This document shows, one piece after another, positions 23,701 through 33,984 of a stretch of DNA of 64,000 nt. The translations under genes were made by a program, and so were the position numbers. The DNA is from Congeria kusceri (lineage: Eukaryota; Mollusca; Bivalvia; Myida; Dreissenidae). The notes under the pieces were generated by a model that saw only the letters and a program-made list of their open reading frames with translations, was not told the origin of the DNA and ran no database searches. The number at the start of each line of letters is the position of its first letter. Position 1 is the stretch's first letter. The stretch covers positions 6,084,415-6,148,414 of the forward strand of contig CM051026.1 of NCBI GenBank assembly GCA_027627225.1, written 5' to 3'.

Positions 23701-26472
23701 GACAGTTTGTTGAGATGCAGACAGTTTGTTAGGATGCAGACAGTTTGTTAGATGCAGACAGTTTGTTGAGATGCAGACAGTTTTTTAGGGTGCAGACAGT
23801 TTGTTGAGATGCAGACAGTTTGTTAGGATGCAGACAGTTTGTTGAGATGCAGACAGTTTGTTGAGATGCAGACAGTTTGTTAGGATGCAGACAATTTGTT
23901 AGGATGCAGACAGTTTGTTAGGATGCAGACAGTTTGTTAGATGCAGACAGTTTGTTGAGATGCAGACAGTTTTTTAGGGTGCAGACAGTTTGTTGAGATG
24001 CAGACAGTTTGTTAGGATGCAGACAGTTTGTTGAGATGCAGACAGTTTGTTGAGATGCAGACAGTTTGTTAGGATGCAGACAATTTGTTAGGATGCAGAC
24101 AATTTGTTAGGATGCAGACAATTTGTTAGGATGCAGACAGTTTGTTGAGATGCAGACAGTTTGTTAGGATGCAGACAGTTTGTTGAGATGCAGACAGTTT
24201 GTTAGGGTGCAGACATTGTGTTAGATGCAGACAGTTTGTTGAGATGCAGACAGTTTGTTAGGATGGAGACAGTTTGTTAGGATGCAGACAGTTTGTTAGG
24301 ATGCAGACAGTTTGTTATGATGCAGACAGTTTGTTAAGATGCAGACATTTTGTTGAGATGCAGACAATTTGTTAGGATGCAGACAGTTTGTTGAGATGCA
24401 GACAGTTTGTTAGGGTGCAGACAGTTTGTTAGGATGCAGACAGTTTGTTAGATGCAGACAGTTTGTTATGATGCAGACAGTTTGTTAGGATGCAGACATT
24501 TTGTTGAGATGCAGACAATTTGTTAGGATGCAGACAGTTTGTTGAAATGCAGACAGTTTGTTAGGGTGCAGACAGTTTGTTAGATGCAGACAGTTTGTTG
24601 AGATGCAGACAGTTTGTTAGGATGCAGACAGTTTGTTGAGATGCAGACAGTTTGTTAGGATGCAGTCAGTTTGTTAGGATGCAGACAGTTTGTTGAGATG
24701 CAGACAATTTGTTATGATGCAGACAGATTGTTGAGATGCAGACAGTTTGTTAGGATGCAGACAGATTGTTGAGATGCAGACAATTTGTTAGGATGCAGAC
24801 AGTTTGTTCGGATGCAGACAGTTTGTTAGATGCAGACAGTTTGTTGAGATGCAGACAGTTTGTTAGATGCAGACAGTTTGTTGAGATGCAGACAGTTTGT
24901 TGAGATGCAGACACTTTGTTAGGATGCAGACAGTTTGTTAGGATGCAGACAGTTTGTTATGATGCAGACAGTTTGTTAGGATGCAGACATTTTGTTGAGA
25001 TGCAGACAATTTGTTACGATGCAGACAGTTTGTTGAGATGCAGACAGTTTGTTAGGGTGCAGACAGTTTGTTAGATGCAGACAGTTTGTTGAGATGCAGA
25101 CAGTTTGTTGAAATGCAGACAGTTTGTTAGGGTGCAGACTGTTTGTTAGGATGCAGACAGTTTGTTAGATGCAGACAGTTTGTTATGATTCAGACAGTTT
25201 GTTAGGATGCAGACATTTTGTTGAGATGCAGACAATTTGTTAGGATGCAGACAGTTTGTTGAGATGCAGACAGTTTGTTAGGGTGCAGACAGTTTGTTAG
25301 ATCCAGACAGTTTGTTGAGATGCAGACAGTTTGTTAGGATGCAGACAGTTTGTTAGGATGCTGACAGTTTGTTAGGATGCAGACAGTTTGTTAGGATGCA
25401 GACAGTTTGTTAGGAAGCAGACAATTTGTTAGGATGCAGACAGTTTGTTAGGATGCAGACAGTTTGTTGAGATGCAGACAATTTGTTAGGATGCAGACAG
25501 ATTGTTGAGATGCAGATAGTTTGTTAGGATGCAGACAGATTGTTGAGATGCAGACAATTTGTTAGGATGCAGACAGTTTGTTGAGATGCAGACAGTTTGT
25601 TAGGATGCAGACAGTTTGTTGAGATGCAGACAGTTTGTTGAGATGCAGACAGTTTGTTGAGATGCAGACAGTTTGTTAGATGCAGACAGTTTGTTGAGAT
25701 GCAGACAGTTTGTTGAGATGCAGACAGTTTGTTAGGATGCAGACAGTTTGTTAGGATGCAGACAGTTTGTTGAGATGCAGACAGTTTGTTAGGATGCAGA
25801 CAGTTTGTTAGGATGCAGACAATTTGTTAGGATGCAGACAATTTGTTAGGATGCAGACAGTTTGTTGAGATGCAGACAGTTTGTTAGGATGCAGACAGTT
25901 TGTTGAGATGCAGACAGTTTGTTGAGATGCAGACAGTTTGTTGAGATGCAGACAGTTTGTTAGGATGCAGACAGTTTGTTGAGATGCAGACAGTTTGTTG
26001 AGATGCAGACAGTTTGTTAGGATGCAGACAGTTTGTTGAGATGCAGACAGTTTGTTAGGATGCAGACAGTTTGTTAGGATGCAGACAGTTTGTTGAGATG
26101 CAGACAGTTTGTTAGGATGGAGACAGTTTGTTAGGATGCAGACAATTTGTTAGGATGCAGACAATTTGTTAGGATGCAGACAGTTTGTTGAGATGCAGAC
26201 AGTTTGTTAGGATGCAGACAGTTTGTTGAGATGCAGACAGTTTGTTGAGATGCAGACAGTTTGTTGAGATGCAGACAGTTTGTTAGGATGCAGACAGTTT
26301 GTTAGATGCAGACAGTTTGTTGAGATGCAGACAGTTTGTTGAGATGCAGACAATTTGTTACGATGCAGACAGTTTGTTGAGATGCAGACAATTTGTTAGG
26401 ATGCAGACAATTTGTTAGGATGCAGACAGTTTGTTAGGATGCAGACAGTTTGTTGAGATGCGGACAGTTGGT
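20719..26472. repeat. Minisatellite array, 19-bp unit, about 300 copies
   Basis: About 5.75 kb of head-to-tail units with core GATGCAGACAGTTTGTTAG or the TTGA-ending form, mostly 19 bp with 18-bp variants (…TTA, …TGA). The two forms are interspersed and individual substitutions recur (GACAATTTG, GGGTGCAG, GATGCACACAG). A linked variant set (GTTTTTTGAGATGCACACAG, then GTTTGATGAG within ~70 bp) occurs near 21195, 22025, 23255 and 23595, evidence of higher-order duplication. The edges decay quickly, the last unit reading 'gcggacagttggtcaatag'. The 19-bp period shifts frame at each unit and gives frequent stops, so it is not coding. It sits in the first intron of the PLOD remnant. Confidence 0.98.
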
Positions 26473-26740
26473 CAATAGTATGATGAATGTTCCATGTGCT
26501 TCAGTTGAATTATTGAAATATTGGTGTCAAAAGATATGAGCGCTGTGAACAGTGAAAGGTTGAGTCAGGTCGTTTACTGTTAATGGTGCTAAAAATTGTT
26601 CAACAGAAATTATGAAATTTGATTGTTTTGACAGTGCAAGGTTTTGATTCTTTTGACTGTGCAGTGTTCAATTATTTAACTGTTCTTGTATACCTGGTTC
26701 AGATAAAAGTTTTAAGCATGTATGCAAAAATGTGGTATTG

Positions 26741-27118
26741 GGCCAAAAATAAAATACTGTTTGTTTCCCCTCCTACTACCTACCCATAAAAATCGCCCCT
26801 ACCCAAAATATTTTTTGAACCTGGTAAACAGATTTTTATTTTTTTGCATCAACAATTTTGGGTATGAATCTGTAAAAATTTGTCCATTGATTACCAATGA
26901 ACACACAGTCATTACACAATATGTTACTTTTGTTTGAATCAAATCCATTTCAAACAAAAAAAACAATAATGATAAACTAATATTCAATGGACATACTTGT
27001 CAAAATGTAAGTTGCAAAAAGAAACAAATGACGAAAAAACTGTTTTTCCTACCTACCTACCCACGCTTTATAAGCAAGGGTCACAGGAGGGGAAACAAAC
27101 AGTATTTTATTTATGGCC
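26741..27118. mobile_element. 378-bp inverted-repeat element (MITE-like)
   Basis: Terminal inverted repeats of ~33 bp: 26741-26773 and 27086-27118 are reverse complements with very few differences (core 'ataaaatactgtttgtttcc'). The interior has 'cctactacctaccc' and 'cctacctacctaccc', again in inverted relation to the ends. No transposase frame (the short ORFs at 26722 and 26799 are not domain-like). A clear target-site duplication was not seen; only 'TTG' flanks both ends. Confidence 0.8.
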
Positions 27119-27537
27119 TTGTACACCATTTGTTTAACAAGAGTTCGAGAGAATTGATAAATGTGGATTGAATATTTAACGGTAGTTACATTGCTTCAAC
27201 TTGTGGGACATGAAACTAATGAAAACAAAACCTTGTATTTTATTTCAGAATGTTTAAGATAGAACAACTGTGGACTGACATATTACCATATTTATTACCA
27301 CTGAATATTTTATAGATTTTGTTTTAAGGTTGATCACTGTCTGTATGTAACAGCAAATAGTTTGCAAAATTATCTGTTTGCTGTCATTGAATAATTTATG
27401 GAAGTGGGCTAGATTACTGCTACCATTCTCAATGGTAGCTATTTTCTAAAATGGACAAAATAAAAAGGAACGGGAAATTTCCAAGACAGTTGTTGTTTTC
27501 TTAAACATCTACTGTAGCATTTTAGTCTTAAAATAAG
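27119..27537. other. AT-rich intronic DNA
   Basis: Between the inverted-repeat element and the 66-bp array. No coding or repeat signal that I can support. Confidence 0.45.
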
Positions 27538-28588
27538 CACATGTATAACTGCATGTACTGTTCAGTTTAGTCAATTAACATACCAGTATTCTTTAACAAG
27601 GCACACATGTATAACTGCATGTACTGTTCAGTTTAGTCAATTAACATACCAGTATTCTTTAACAAGGCACATGTATAACTGCATGTACTGTTCAGTCTGG
27701 TCAATTAACATACCAGTATTCTTTAACAAGGCACATGTATAACTGCATGTACTGTTCAGTCTAGTCAATTAACATACCAGTATTCTTTAACAAGGCACAT
27801 GTATAACTGCATGTACTGTTCAGTCCAGTCAATTAACATACCAGTATTCTTTAAAAGGCACACATGTATAACTGCATGTACTGTTCAGTCTAGTCAATTA
27901 ACATACCAGTATTCTTTAACAAGGCACATGTATAACTGCATGTACTGTTCAGTCTAGTCAATTAACATACCAGTATTCTTTAACAAGGTACACATGTATA
28001 ACTGCATGTACTGTTCAGTCTAGTCAATTAACATACCAGTATTCTTTAACAAGGCACACATGTATAACTGCATGCACTGTTCAGTCTAGTCAATTAACAT
28101 ACCAGTATTCTTTAACAAGGCACACATGTATAACTGCATGTACTGTTCAGTCTAGTCAATTAACATACCAGTATTCTTTAACAAGGCACATGTATAACTG
28201 CATGTACTGTTCAGTGTAGTCAATTAACATACCAGTATTCTTTAACAAGGCACACATGTATAACTGCATGTACTGTTCAGTGTAGTCAAATTAACATACC
28301 AGTATTCTTTAACAAGGCACACGTGTATAACTACATGTACTGTTCAGTCTAGTCAATTAACATACCAGTATTCTTTAACAAGGCACACATGTATAACTGC
28401 ATGTACTGTTCAGTCTAGTCAATTAACATACCAGTATTCTTTAACAAGGCACACATGTATAACTACATGTACTGTTCAGTCTAGTCAATTAACATACCAG
28501 TATTCTTTAACAAGGCACACATGTATAACTGCATGTACTGTTCAGTCTAGTCAATTAACATACCAGTATTCTTTAACAAGGCACACAA
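27538..28588. repeat. ~66-bp tandem repeat, 16 copies
   Basis: Sixteen near-identical units containing 'gtataactgcatgtactgtt' and 'aacataccagtattctttaa'. Unit length varies by a few bases through CACATG versus CACACATG and AACAAG versus AAAAG. High identity implies recent amplification or gene conversion. It lies in the PLOD remnant's first intron, ~1.1 kb after the 19-bp array. Confidence 0.97.
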
Positions 28589-28589
28589 T

Positions 28590-29250
28590 TTGTAGCGAGG
28601 GCTGGAGTAAGCAAGAATGCGTCAACTACGTTTTCTTGTTTATTCCGACAACAATAATGTTGACGACATAATGACGATGATGACAGTGACAGTGATGACA
28701 ATGATCATTGATGACTAAGTTGATTCTCAGTTATATCAATAATAACAATAGCAATAATATAATGTAGAGAAAATATCATACAACGAAACATAAAAACAGT
28801 TGACAATTTTGAATATTATATAGATCTATATAAAAATATATGGTTCAAATGTACAAATAATTTTGTTCTTCTATTCCATATTTATAACAATATTTCATTA
28901 TCTTTTCCGTCACAGAAAAACACTTAATTTAGAATAAATACATGTAGTTAATATTTTATCAAATATGGAACTTCCGATAGGATGTCAGCCTCGCAATAGT
29001 AATTGTATTTGAATCTTAATGTTTTTTAAAACGCTTTCATAATTACATTACATCAAAATGAATAAGGCATGAACGTGCGACGTCGCACATAAATAGATGC
29101 GGCGACGGCAACCAATAACACGCCGTTAAACAATAATATATAACACTAATATATATAAATTAAAATCATATAAATGATTTTTCTTAATTTCATTACACAA
29201 CTAAATTTCTGAGACTGATTATTGAGTTGCAGTTGGTAATACTTGTATTT
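28590..29250. other. AT-rich intronic DNA with a GA/TG-rich patch
   Basis: 28655-28715 is rich in 'gatgatgac' and 'cagtgacagtgatgac'-like simple sequence. A perfect 14-bp palindrome gtgcgacgtcgcac lies at 29075-29088. No coding signal. Confidence 0.45.
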
Positions 29251-29405
29251 ACAGATTAAAGTTGATCAGAACCTGTCTCTGTTACAGATTGAACTTCATC
29301 AGAACCTGTCTCTGTTACATACTGAACTTCATCAGAACCTGTCTGTATCTGTTACATACTAAACTTCATAAAAACTTGTCTCTGTTACAGATTGAACTTC
29401 ACCAG
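29251..29405 (+). repeat. ~33-bp tandem repeat copying a splice acceptor and exon start
   Basis: Four-and-a-half units, each carrying a version of 'cctgtctctgttacag' followed by 'attgaacttcatcag'. The last unit is the acceptor and first codons of the PLOD exon at 29391. Units start near 29251, 29284, 29317, 29354 and 29387. The acceptor AG is kept in some units and lost in others ('tacata'). Confidence 0.9.
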
Positions 29406-29541
29406 AAGAAGTTGAAAAGCTTCCTACTGATACATGGCGGGGACTATGAGTCTCTCCACATTGTCAACCCCTCCGATCATGTAATGGAAAAGGCCATCAG
29501 TTGTTCATGCTCTCAGAATAACTATGTGAATTTCATGGCAG
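29391..29541 (+). pseudogene. PLOD exon remnant 2 of 5
   Basis: From 29391 the frame reads IELHQKKLKSFLLIHGGDYE then SLHIVNPSDHVMEKA. This fits the PLOD segment just before the conserved 'EARNM' motif and joins remnant 1 (LHNS) in phase 0. After MEKA the frame gives ISCSCSQNNYVNFM, unlike the family, while other frames give partial likeness to A-R-N-M. The exon end (151 nt, donor GT at 29542-29543) leaves one base, but the next remnant needs two. A frameshift in the last third is therefore likely. Acceptor AG is at 29389-29390. The exon start is embedded in the 33-bp tandem repeat. Confidence 0.8.
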
Positions 29542-30102
29542 GTATCAGCTACATGTACCACTTCTCATAGATCTGACAACTAATTACTCAAATCTAGTTT
29601 CTGACTCTGCTTTGGTGAGGAAATTACACTGCAACTCCATTATATTGTGATTTGCGGGGTCCATGGATTGCGATCGCTAAATTACTGGATCGCGATATAA
29701 CTTGTTATATTAATCATGTACATATACATGTATACAAGGCACATGTAACATTTCTATATAAAACTATTATGTAGTTTCTTGTAATTAATTTCAAATTTCA
29801 TTATAACAACGCGTATCATAAAATTGAAATCCCAAACGCCTGTCCGATTTTATGGTTCAAGTGAAGTAAACACAAATTCTTTTTAGATTTAAATGCACAT
29901 GTGCTTCAACCAATGTTGTTGTTTCACTTCAGCTGAACTGTATTTGCAATGTACTTTCTTCTTTTTGTTTGTGAGATTATAATTAAAATGTCCAACTTAG
30001 TGGAAATGATGAAAAAGTATCGCAGTGGAAATGATGAAAAAGTATCGCAGTGTCAAATTGAAGTGTTATTTCTGATGTACTGGTATTTTTTCCCTTCCAC
30101 AG
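29542..30102 (+). other. Intron of the PLOD remnant
   Basis: Contains a perfect 25-bp direct duplication at 30002-30051 ('tggaaatgatgaaaaagtat' then 'cgcag', twice). 29640-29720 ('tgatttgcggggtccatgga', 'gatcgctaaattactggatc') looks like an end of a DNA transposon, but no matching inverted end was found. Ends in a good polypyrimidine tract (30087-30099) and AG (30101-30102). Confidence 0.5.
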
Positions 30103-30204
30103 TGAAGAATGTGTGAAGAAAAATTGCCAGTACTACTTCAACATCAATGGAGAGGTGCACCTGGAAAACACAAACAGTCTGAAACTTTTGATGCAGCAAA
30201 ACAG
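30103..30204 (+). pseudogene. PLOD exon remnant 3 of 5
   Basis: Reads EECVKKNCQYYFNINGEVHL then ENTNSLKLLMQQN, equivalent to the family's 'C.YYF..D.DV.L.N..TL..LIEQNR'. This is one of the best preserved remnants: 102 nt, entering with one base and leaving two bases of a split Arg codon, which the next exon completes. Acceptor AG at 30101-30102 after a C/T tract; donor GTAGGG from 30205. The family's second aspartate region reads N-I-N-G-E here, so the acidic motif is altered (D to N and G), although other invertebrate members may vary. By itself the exon is open, but its neighbours are not. Confidence 0.85.
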
Positions 30205-30529
30205 GTAGGGCCGACATTATCTGTTTCACATCTTGTAAAATTACAAATTTGTATGTGCAACAAATGGCTGCTGGTTTTCTCATATAAGTATTTCATTTAT
30301 TCTTATTTTAAAGGAACCTACTCACAGAATGGCAAATCAACTTTTTTTTTTTTTGTCCAAATAGAAAAGTGTCTTAATTGAAATGAGCGAAATCAGACAC
30401 AAACAATTATTGGAAATAATGTGTAGTTAATGAGTAAATGTGAATAGAAATGTTTAACATGGTAAAGCATGTCAAGTTTTTTATTGATAATTGAGAAAAC
30501 TCTTCTATCATGTACATAGTGTAAACAAT

Positions 30530-30663
30530 ATATGAGGCGTGTCTTGGGAAACCTGGGCTTAATGCATGTGCCTTAAGTGTCGTAATGGGGCTGCGCAGGC
30601 CGATGCGGGACGACACTTAACACACATGCATTAAGCCCGGTTTTCCCACGACCCGCCTCATAT
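30530..30663. mobile_element. 134-bp palindromic MITE-like hairpin
   Basis: The two ~53-bp arms (from 'atatgaggcg' and to 'cgcctcatat') are reverse complements with few mismatches; 'gggcttaatgcatgtg' and 'cacatgcattaagccc' pair. The short middle has 'ctgcgcaggccgatgcggga'. Wording overlaps the repeat at 59832-60050 ('gggaaaaccgggtttaatgc'), so I place both in one family. It lies in the intron between PLOD remnants 3 and 4. If transcribed it would form a long hairpin RNA. Confidence 0.85.
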
Positions 30664-30797
30664 GTTAATTTAGGTTCAGCTGGCCTAATGGTAAGTGTGA
30701 CAGAATTTTGATTCAGCTGTCAAAGGTCCTAGCTTAAGTAACATTATTAAAACATAAAGGGTCTTCAATCTATGCCTTTTGTTAATTTCCACTGCAG

Positions 30798-30923
30798 ATC
30801 AGTGTTGGCCCCCATGTTATCTCGCTATGGCAAGGCCTGGTCCAACTTCTGGGGCGCCGTCAGCTCCACGGGGTTCTACGCCAGGTCAAAGGATTATATA
30901 GACATTGTGAACAGATATTAAGT
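30798..30923 (+). pseudogene. PLOD exon remnant 4 of 5, with a stop
   Basis: Completing the split Arg from the previous exon, it reads [20 protein letters not shown] then [20 protein letters not shown]. This is an excellent match to the PLOD block '..IAPL..R.GK.WSNFWGA...G.YARS.DY.DIV'. A TAA follows at 30919-30921, exactly where the family continues into V-G-V-W-N-V-P. The two bases after the stop plus the first base of the next exon restore that VGVWN reading, so the stop is a point lesion rather than the natural end. Acceptor AG 30796-30797; donor GTAAGTA from 30924. This is the strongest single match for the identification. Confidence 0.9.
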
Positions 30924-31235
30924 GTAAGTAGGAACATTTTCAAAGGTCCCATTAAAACGAGCTTTGAGTTAATTTTAATCCATATTTTTGTTTACTTGTG
31001 AAATGCAGAACATAAGTTAATAACACACAAACCAAGTTATTAGCTACAACTTTTATTACAAGCAACAACCATATAAAAACTCGTCATATTTGTATTCTGA
31101 CTGCCAAAGCATGGGTACAAGTATGTCAAATTATAATTGACTTATTTCTTTTGTGCAGACATAATACATAGCTACAAAAGTATTAAGTTATTTAGTGATC
31201 ACTATGTTCAGCAACATTTATCAATCCATTTTCAG

Positions 31236-31355
31236 TGGAGTCTGGAATGTACCCAACATGTTGGGCATCTGCCTGATCCACAGCAACCTCCTGCCTGCCC
31301 TTAAAGGGGCCTACTCAGCCCACATATGGCCTTGTGCTTGAATCTCAGAAATGAG
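31236..31355 (+). pseudogene. PLOD exon remnant 5 of 5, frameshifted
   Basis: Reads GVWNVPNMLGICLIHSNLLP then ALKGAYSAH, matching the family's VGVWNVP...YLI segment. Near 31320 the frame changes: the expected 'DPDMALC.NLR' appears as PHMALCLNLRNE in a different frame, just before donor GTAGGTG at 31356. The original frame instead hits TGA soon after. A small deletion or indel is inferred. Acceptor AG is at 31234-31235. No later PLOD exons (C-terminal dioxygenase with H-x-D) were found downstream to 64000, so the remnant lacks both 5' exons and the catalytic 3' part. Confidence 0.85.
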
Positions 31356-31625
31356 GTAGGTGTAGAATTTGAACAAACAACAGTTGTCAATCCTTCCATC
31401 GTCTTTTTGATCTATAGTACGAAAGTTATGGGGTCTACACAGCCCCGACCTTAGACCCAGACATGACCTTGTGCTTGTTTTAATCTCAGACATAGGGTTG
31501 GTTTAGAATTTGATAATCAATTTTCCCATAGTCTTACTGTCCCTAGAAGTGGCCTACCCCCCCCTCCCGGCTTGGACAAAGGTCTTGTGTTAATCTCAGA
31601 AATCAGGTTATTGTGGAACTTTAGC
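31300..31625 (+). repeat. Three tandem degenerate copies of the PLOD exon 5 end and donor
   Basis: Copies start near 31300, 31431 and 31549, each with a version of 'cttgtgcttgaatctcagaa' and then intron-like sequence ('agaatttg', 'tctttttgatc'/'tcttactgtcc', 'agaagt'). The second copy reads LDPDMTLCL, closer to the PLOD consensus than the exon itself. Unit length is ~120-130 bp. Confidence 0.7.
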
Positions 31626-32150
31626 AAAAGCATCCAAGTCTTCCTGTAGTGTAATTGATCCACAGGTTGAACACGGCTGTACAATCAGGGAAAATGTTCT
31701 ATGAATCTTTAGTATAAGATTACGAAAACTGTTAATATTTATTATTATTTATTAAAATAAGTATTCATCTTATTTATTTTGCCTTACAGATGCTTTAAAA
31801 TTAAGTTGATTATAATTTAAAAAAGACACAATTATTCCAGTAACTTAAATTTATTTTTACTGTTTGTTTCTTACTGTCGTCTTTGATAAAGATTTCGAAA
31901 ACTGTCAATTTGCTGGTCTTGTAATTTAAGCACAACAGCTTATACTTCCTTTCAGCTGATGACATCTTTAAATGCTGAACTTTATAAACAAATATGGTAA
32001 AATGTGCTATATCTGTGTAATAAAGATGAATTGTAAAATAATCATTTGAAGTAGATAGTTTATTTTCCTCCCCTGCAGTGTTCATGGAACGACACTCCTT
32101 GCAAAGTATTCCAAATATATTGTGCAGCATATTTTTGATGCTTTATTTTT
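31626..32150. other. AT-rich DNA after the last PLOD remnant
   Basis: No exon or repeat family recognised. The minus-strand 106-codon ORF (31810-32130) is Lys/Ile/Asn-rich, without a domain I recognise. Confidence 0.45.
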
Positions 32151-33984
32151 AGCTCACCTGAGCACGAAGTGCTAGGTGAGCTATTGGTATAGGGGACATC
32201 TCCGGTGTCGTCCGACGTCCATATGCTGTCAACTATTTGGCCCATTATCGCTATAAAGACTGCATTTTTAGCTCACCTGTGCACAATGTGCTCATGAAGA
32301 GCTTTTAGGATCGCCTTTTGTCCGGCGTCTGTTGTGCGTCAGGCGTCATCCGTTGTGTGTCAACATTTTCATTCAAAAATCATCTCCTCCTAAACCACTG
32401 GGCAGATTTTCACCAAAGTTCACAGGAATGATCCTTGAGTGACCCTCTTTCAAAATTGTTCAAATTGTTACAGGTCACCAGAGCTAAAAATATATTTAAA
32501 AACTAAATAAAATATTTAAAAAATCTTCTCCGAAACCACAAGGCTTAGAGTTTTCATATTTGATATGTGACATCCTCTAGTGGTCCTCTACAAAGATTTA
32601 TCAAATGATGCCCCTGGGATTAAAACTGGTCATGCCCGGGGGGTCACATTGTTTATACAGACTTGTGTAGCAAAATGACTTTAAAAATATTCTATGAAAA
32701 TGCAAGGCCTAGAAGTTTCATATTTGGTATGTAGCATTGCACAGTGGTCCTCTACAAAGATTGTTCAAATGATGCCCCTGGGGTCAAAGCTGGCCACACC
32801 CCGGGGTCACATGGTTTATATAGACTTGAATAGCAAAATGACTTTAAAAATCTTCTCTAAAACCCCAAGGCCGAGAGGTTTCATAGTTGGTATGTAACAT
32901 TGTCGAATGGTCCTCTACAAAAAAATTTCAAATGATGCCCATGGGGTCAAAACTGGCCACATCCCGGGGTCACATGGTTTATATAGACTTGAATAGCAAA
33001 ATGACTTAATTTTTTTTATCTGAAACTGCAAGGCCCAGAGGTTTCATATTTGGTATGTAACATTGCATAGTGGTCTTCTGCATAGATTGTTCAAATGAAC
33101 GCCTGGGATCAAACCTGGCCACGCCCCCGGGGTTACATGGTTTATATAGACTTAAAAAGCAAAATGACTTTAAAAAATCTTCTCTGAAACACTCAGGCCC
33201 AGAGGTTTCATATTTTGTTTGTAACATTGCATAGTGTCCTAAACAAAGATTGTTCAAATGAAGCCCTGGGGTCAAAACTGACCACACCCTGGGCTCACAT
33301 GGTTTATAAAGACTCAAATAGCAATATCACTTTAAAAATCTTTTCCTCTGAAACTACAAGGCCTGAAAGTTTCATATTTGGTATGTAACATGATATAGTG
33401 GTTCTCTACAAAGATTGTTTAAGTGATGCCCCTGGGGTCAAAACTGGGCACACCCCAGGGGTCACATGGTTTATATAGACTTAAATAACACAATTACTTA
33501 AAAAATCTTGTTCTCTGAAACCACAAGGCCCAGAGGTTTCATATTTGATATGCAACATTGTATAGTGGTCCTCTACAAAGATTTTTCAAATTATGCCCTT
33601 GGGCTCAAAACTGGTCACACCTCGTGGCTTACATGGTTTATATAGACTTAAATAGCAAAATGACTTTATAAATCCTCTGTTCTGAAACCGCAAGGCAAAC
33701 AGCTTTCCTATATGTAGTACGTAACATTGCATAGTGGTCCTCTCCAAAGATTGTACAAATTATGCCTCTGGGGTCAAATCTGGCCACACCCCAAAGGGTC
33801 ACATGGTTTATGACTGAAATAGCAGAATGACTTTAAAGAATTTAACCTGAAACCTCAAGGTTTGTTCAGCATTGTTCACATTATGTCCCTGGTATAAAAA
33901 TAAGCCACACCTCGGGGATGCAAATTCCAATTGTTTTACAAGGTCTCAAGTGAGCGTCCTAGAGCCCTCAAGGCCCACTGGTTT
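32151..33984 (+). mobile_element. AGCTCACC-family modular element, copy 3, with a doubled 5' end
   Basis: Two 5' ends lie 119 bp apart (32151 'agctcacctgagcacgaagt' and 32270 'agctcacctgtgcacaatgt'). The second leads into about nine ~165-bp units, ending with 'aataagccacacctcgggga', 'ggtctcaagtgagcgtccta' and 'gagccctcaaggccc'. The first is a fragment, or another subfamily with 'ctatcgctata..agactgc' wording. ORFs here are repeat sequence. Confidence 0.75.

Noticed and set aside
20719..26472. Possible CRISPR array or telomeric repeat
   Set aside because: Units are contiguous with no spacers of unique sequence, the context is eukaryotic, and the 19-bp unit is not a telomere repeat despite the TTAGG string.
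29640..29720. End of a DNA transposon
   Set aside because: Wording is suggestive, but no inverted partner end or target duplication could be found.
30675..30740. Second tRNA-like sequence ('agctggcctaatggtaagtg')
   Set aside because: A-box-like only; the B box is too degraded to support.
31810..32130. 106-codon minus-strand ORF
   Set aside because: Lys/Ile/Asn-rich, no domain, and it runs towards a repeat end; probably chance.
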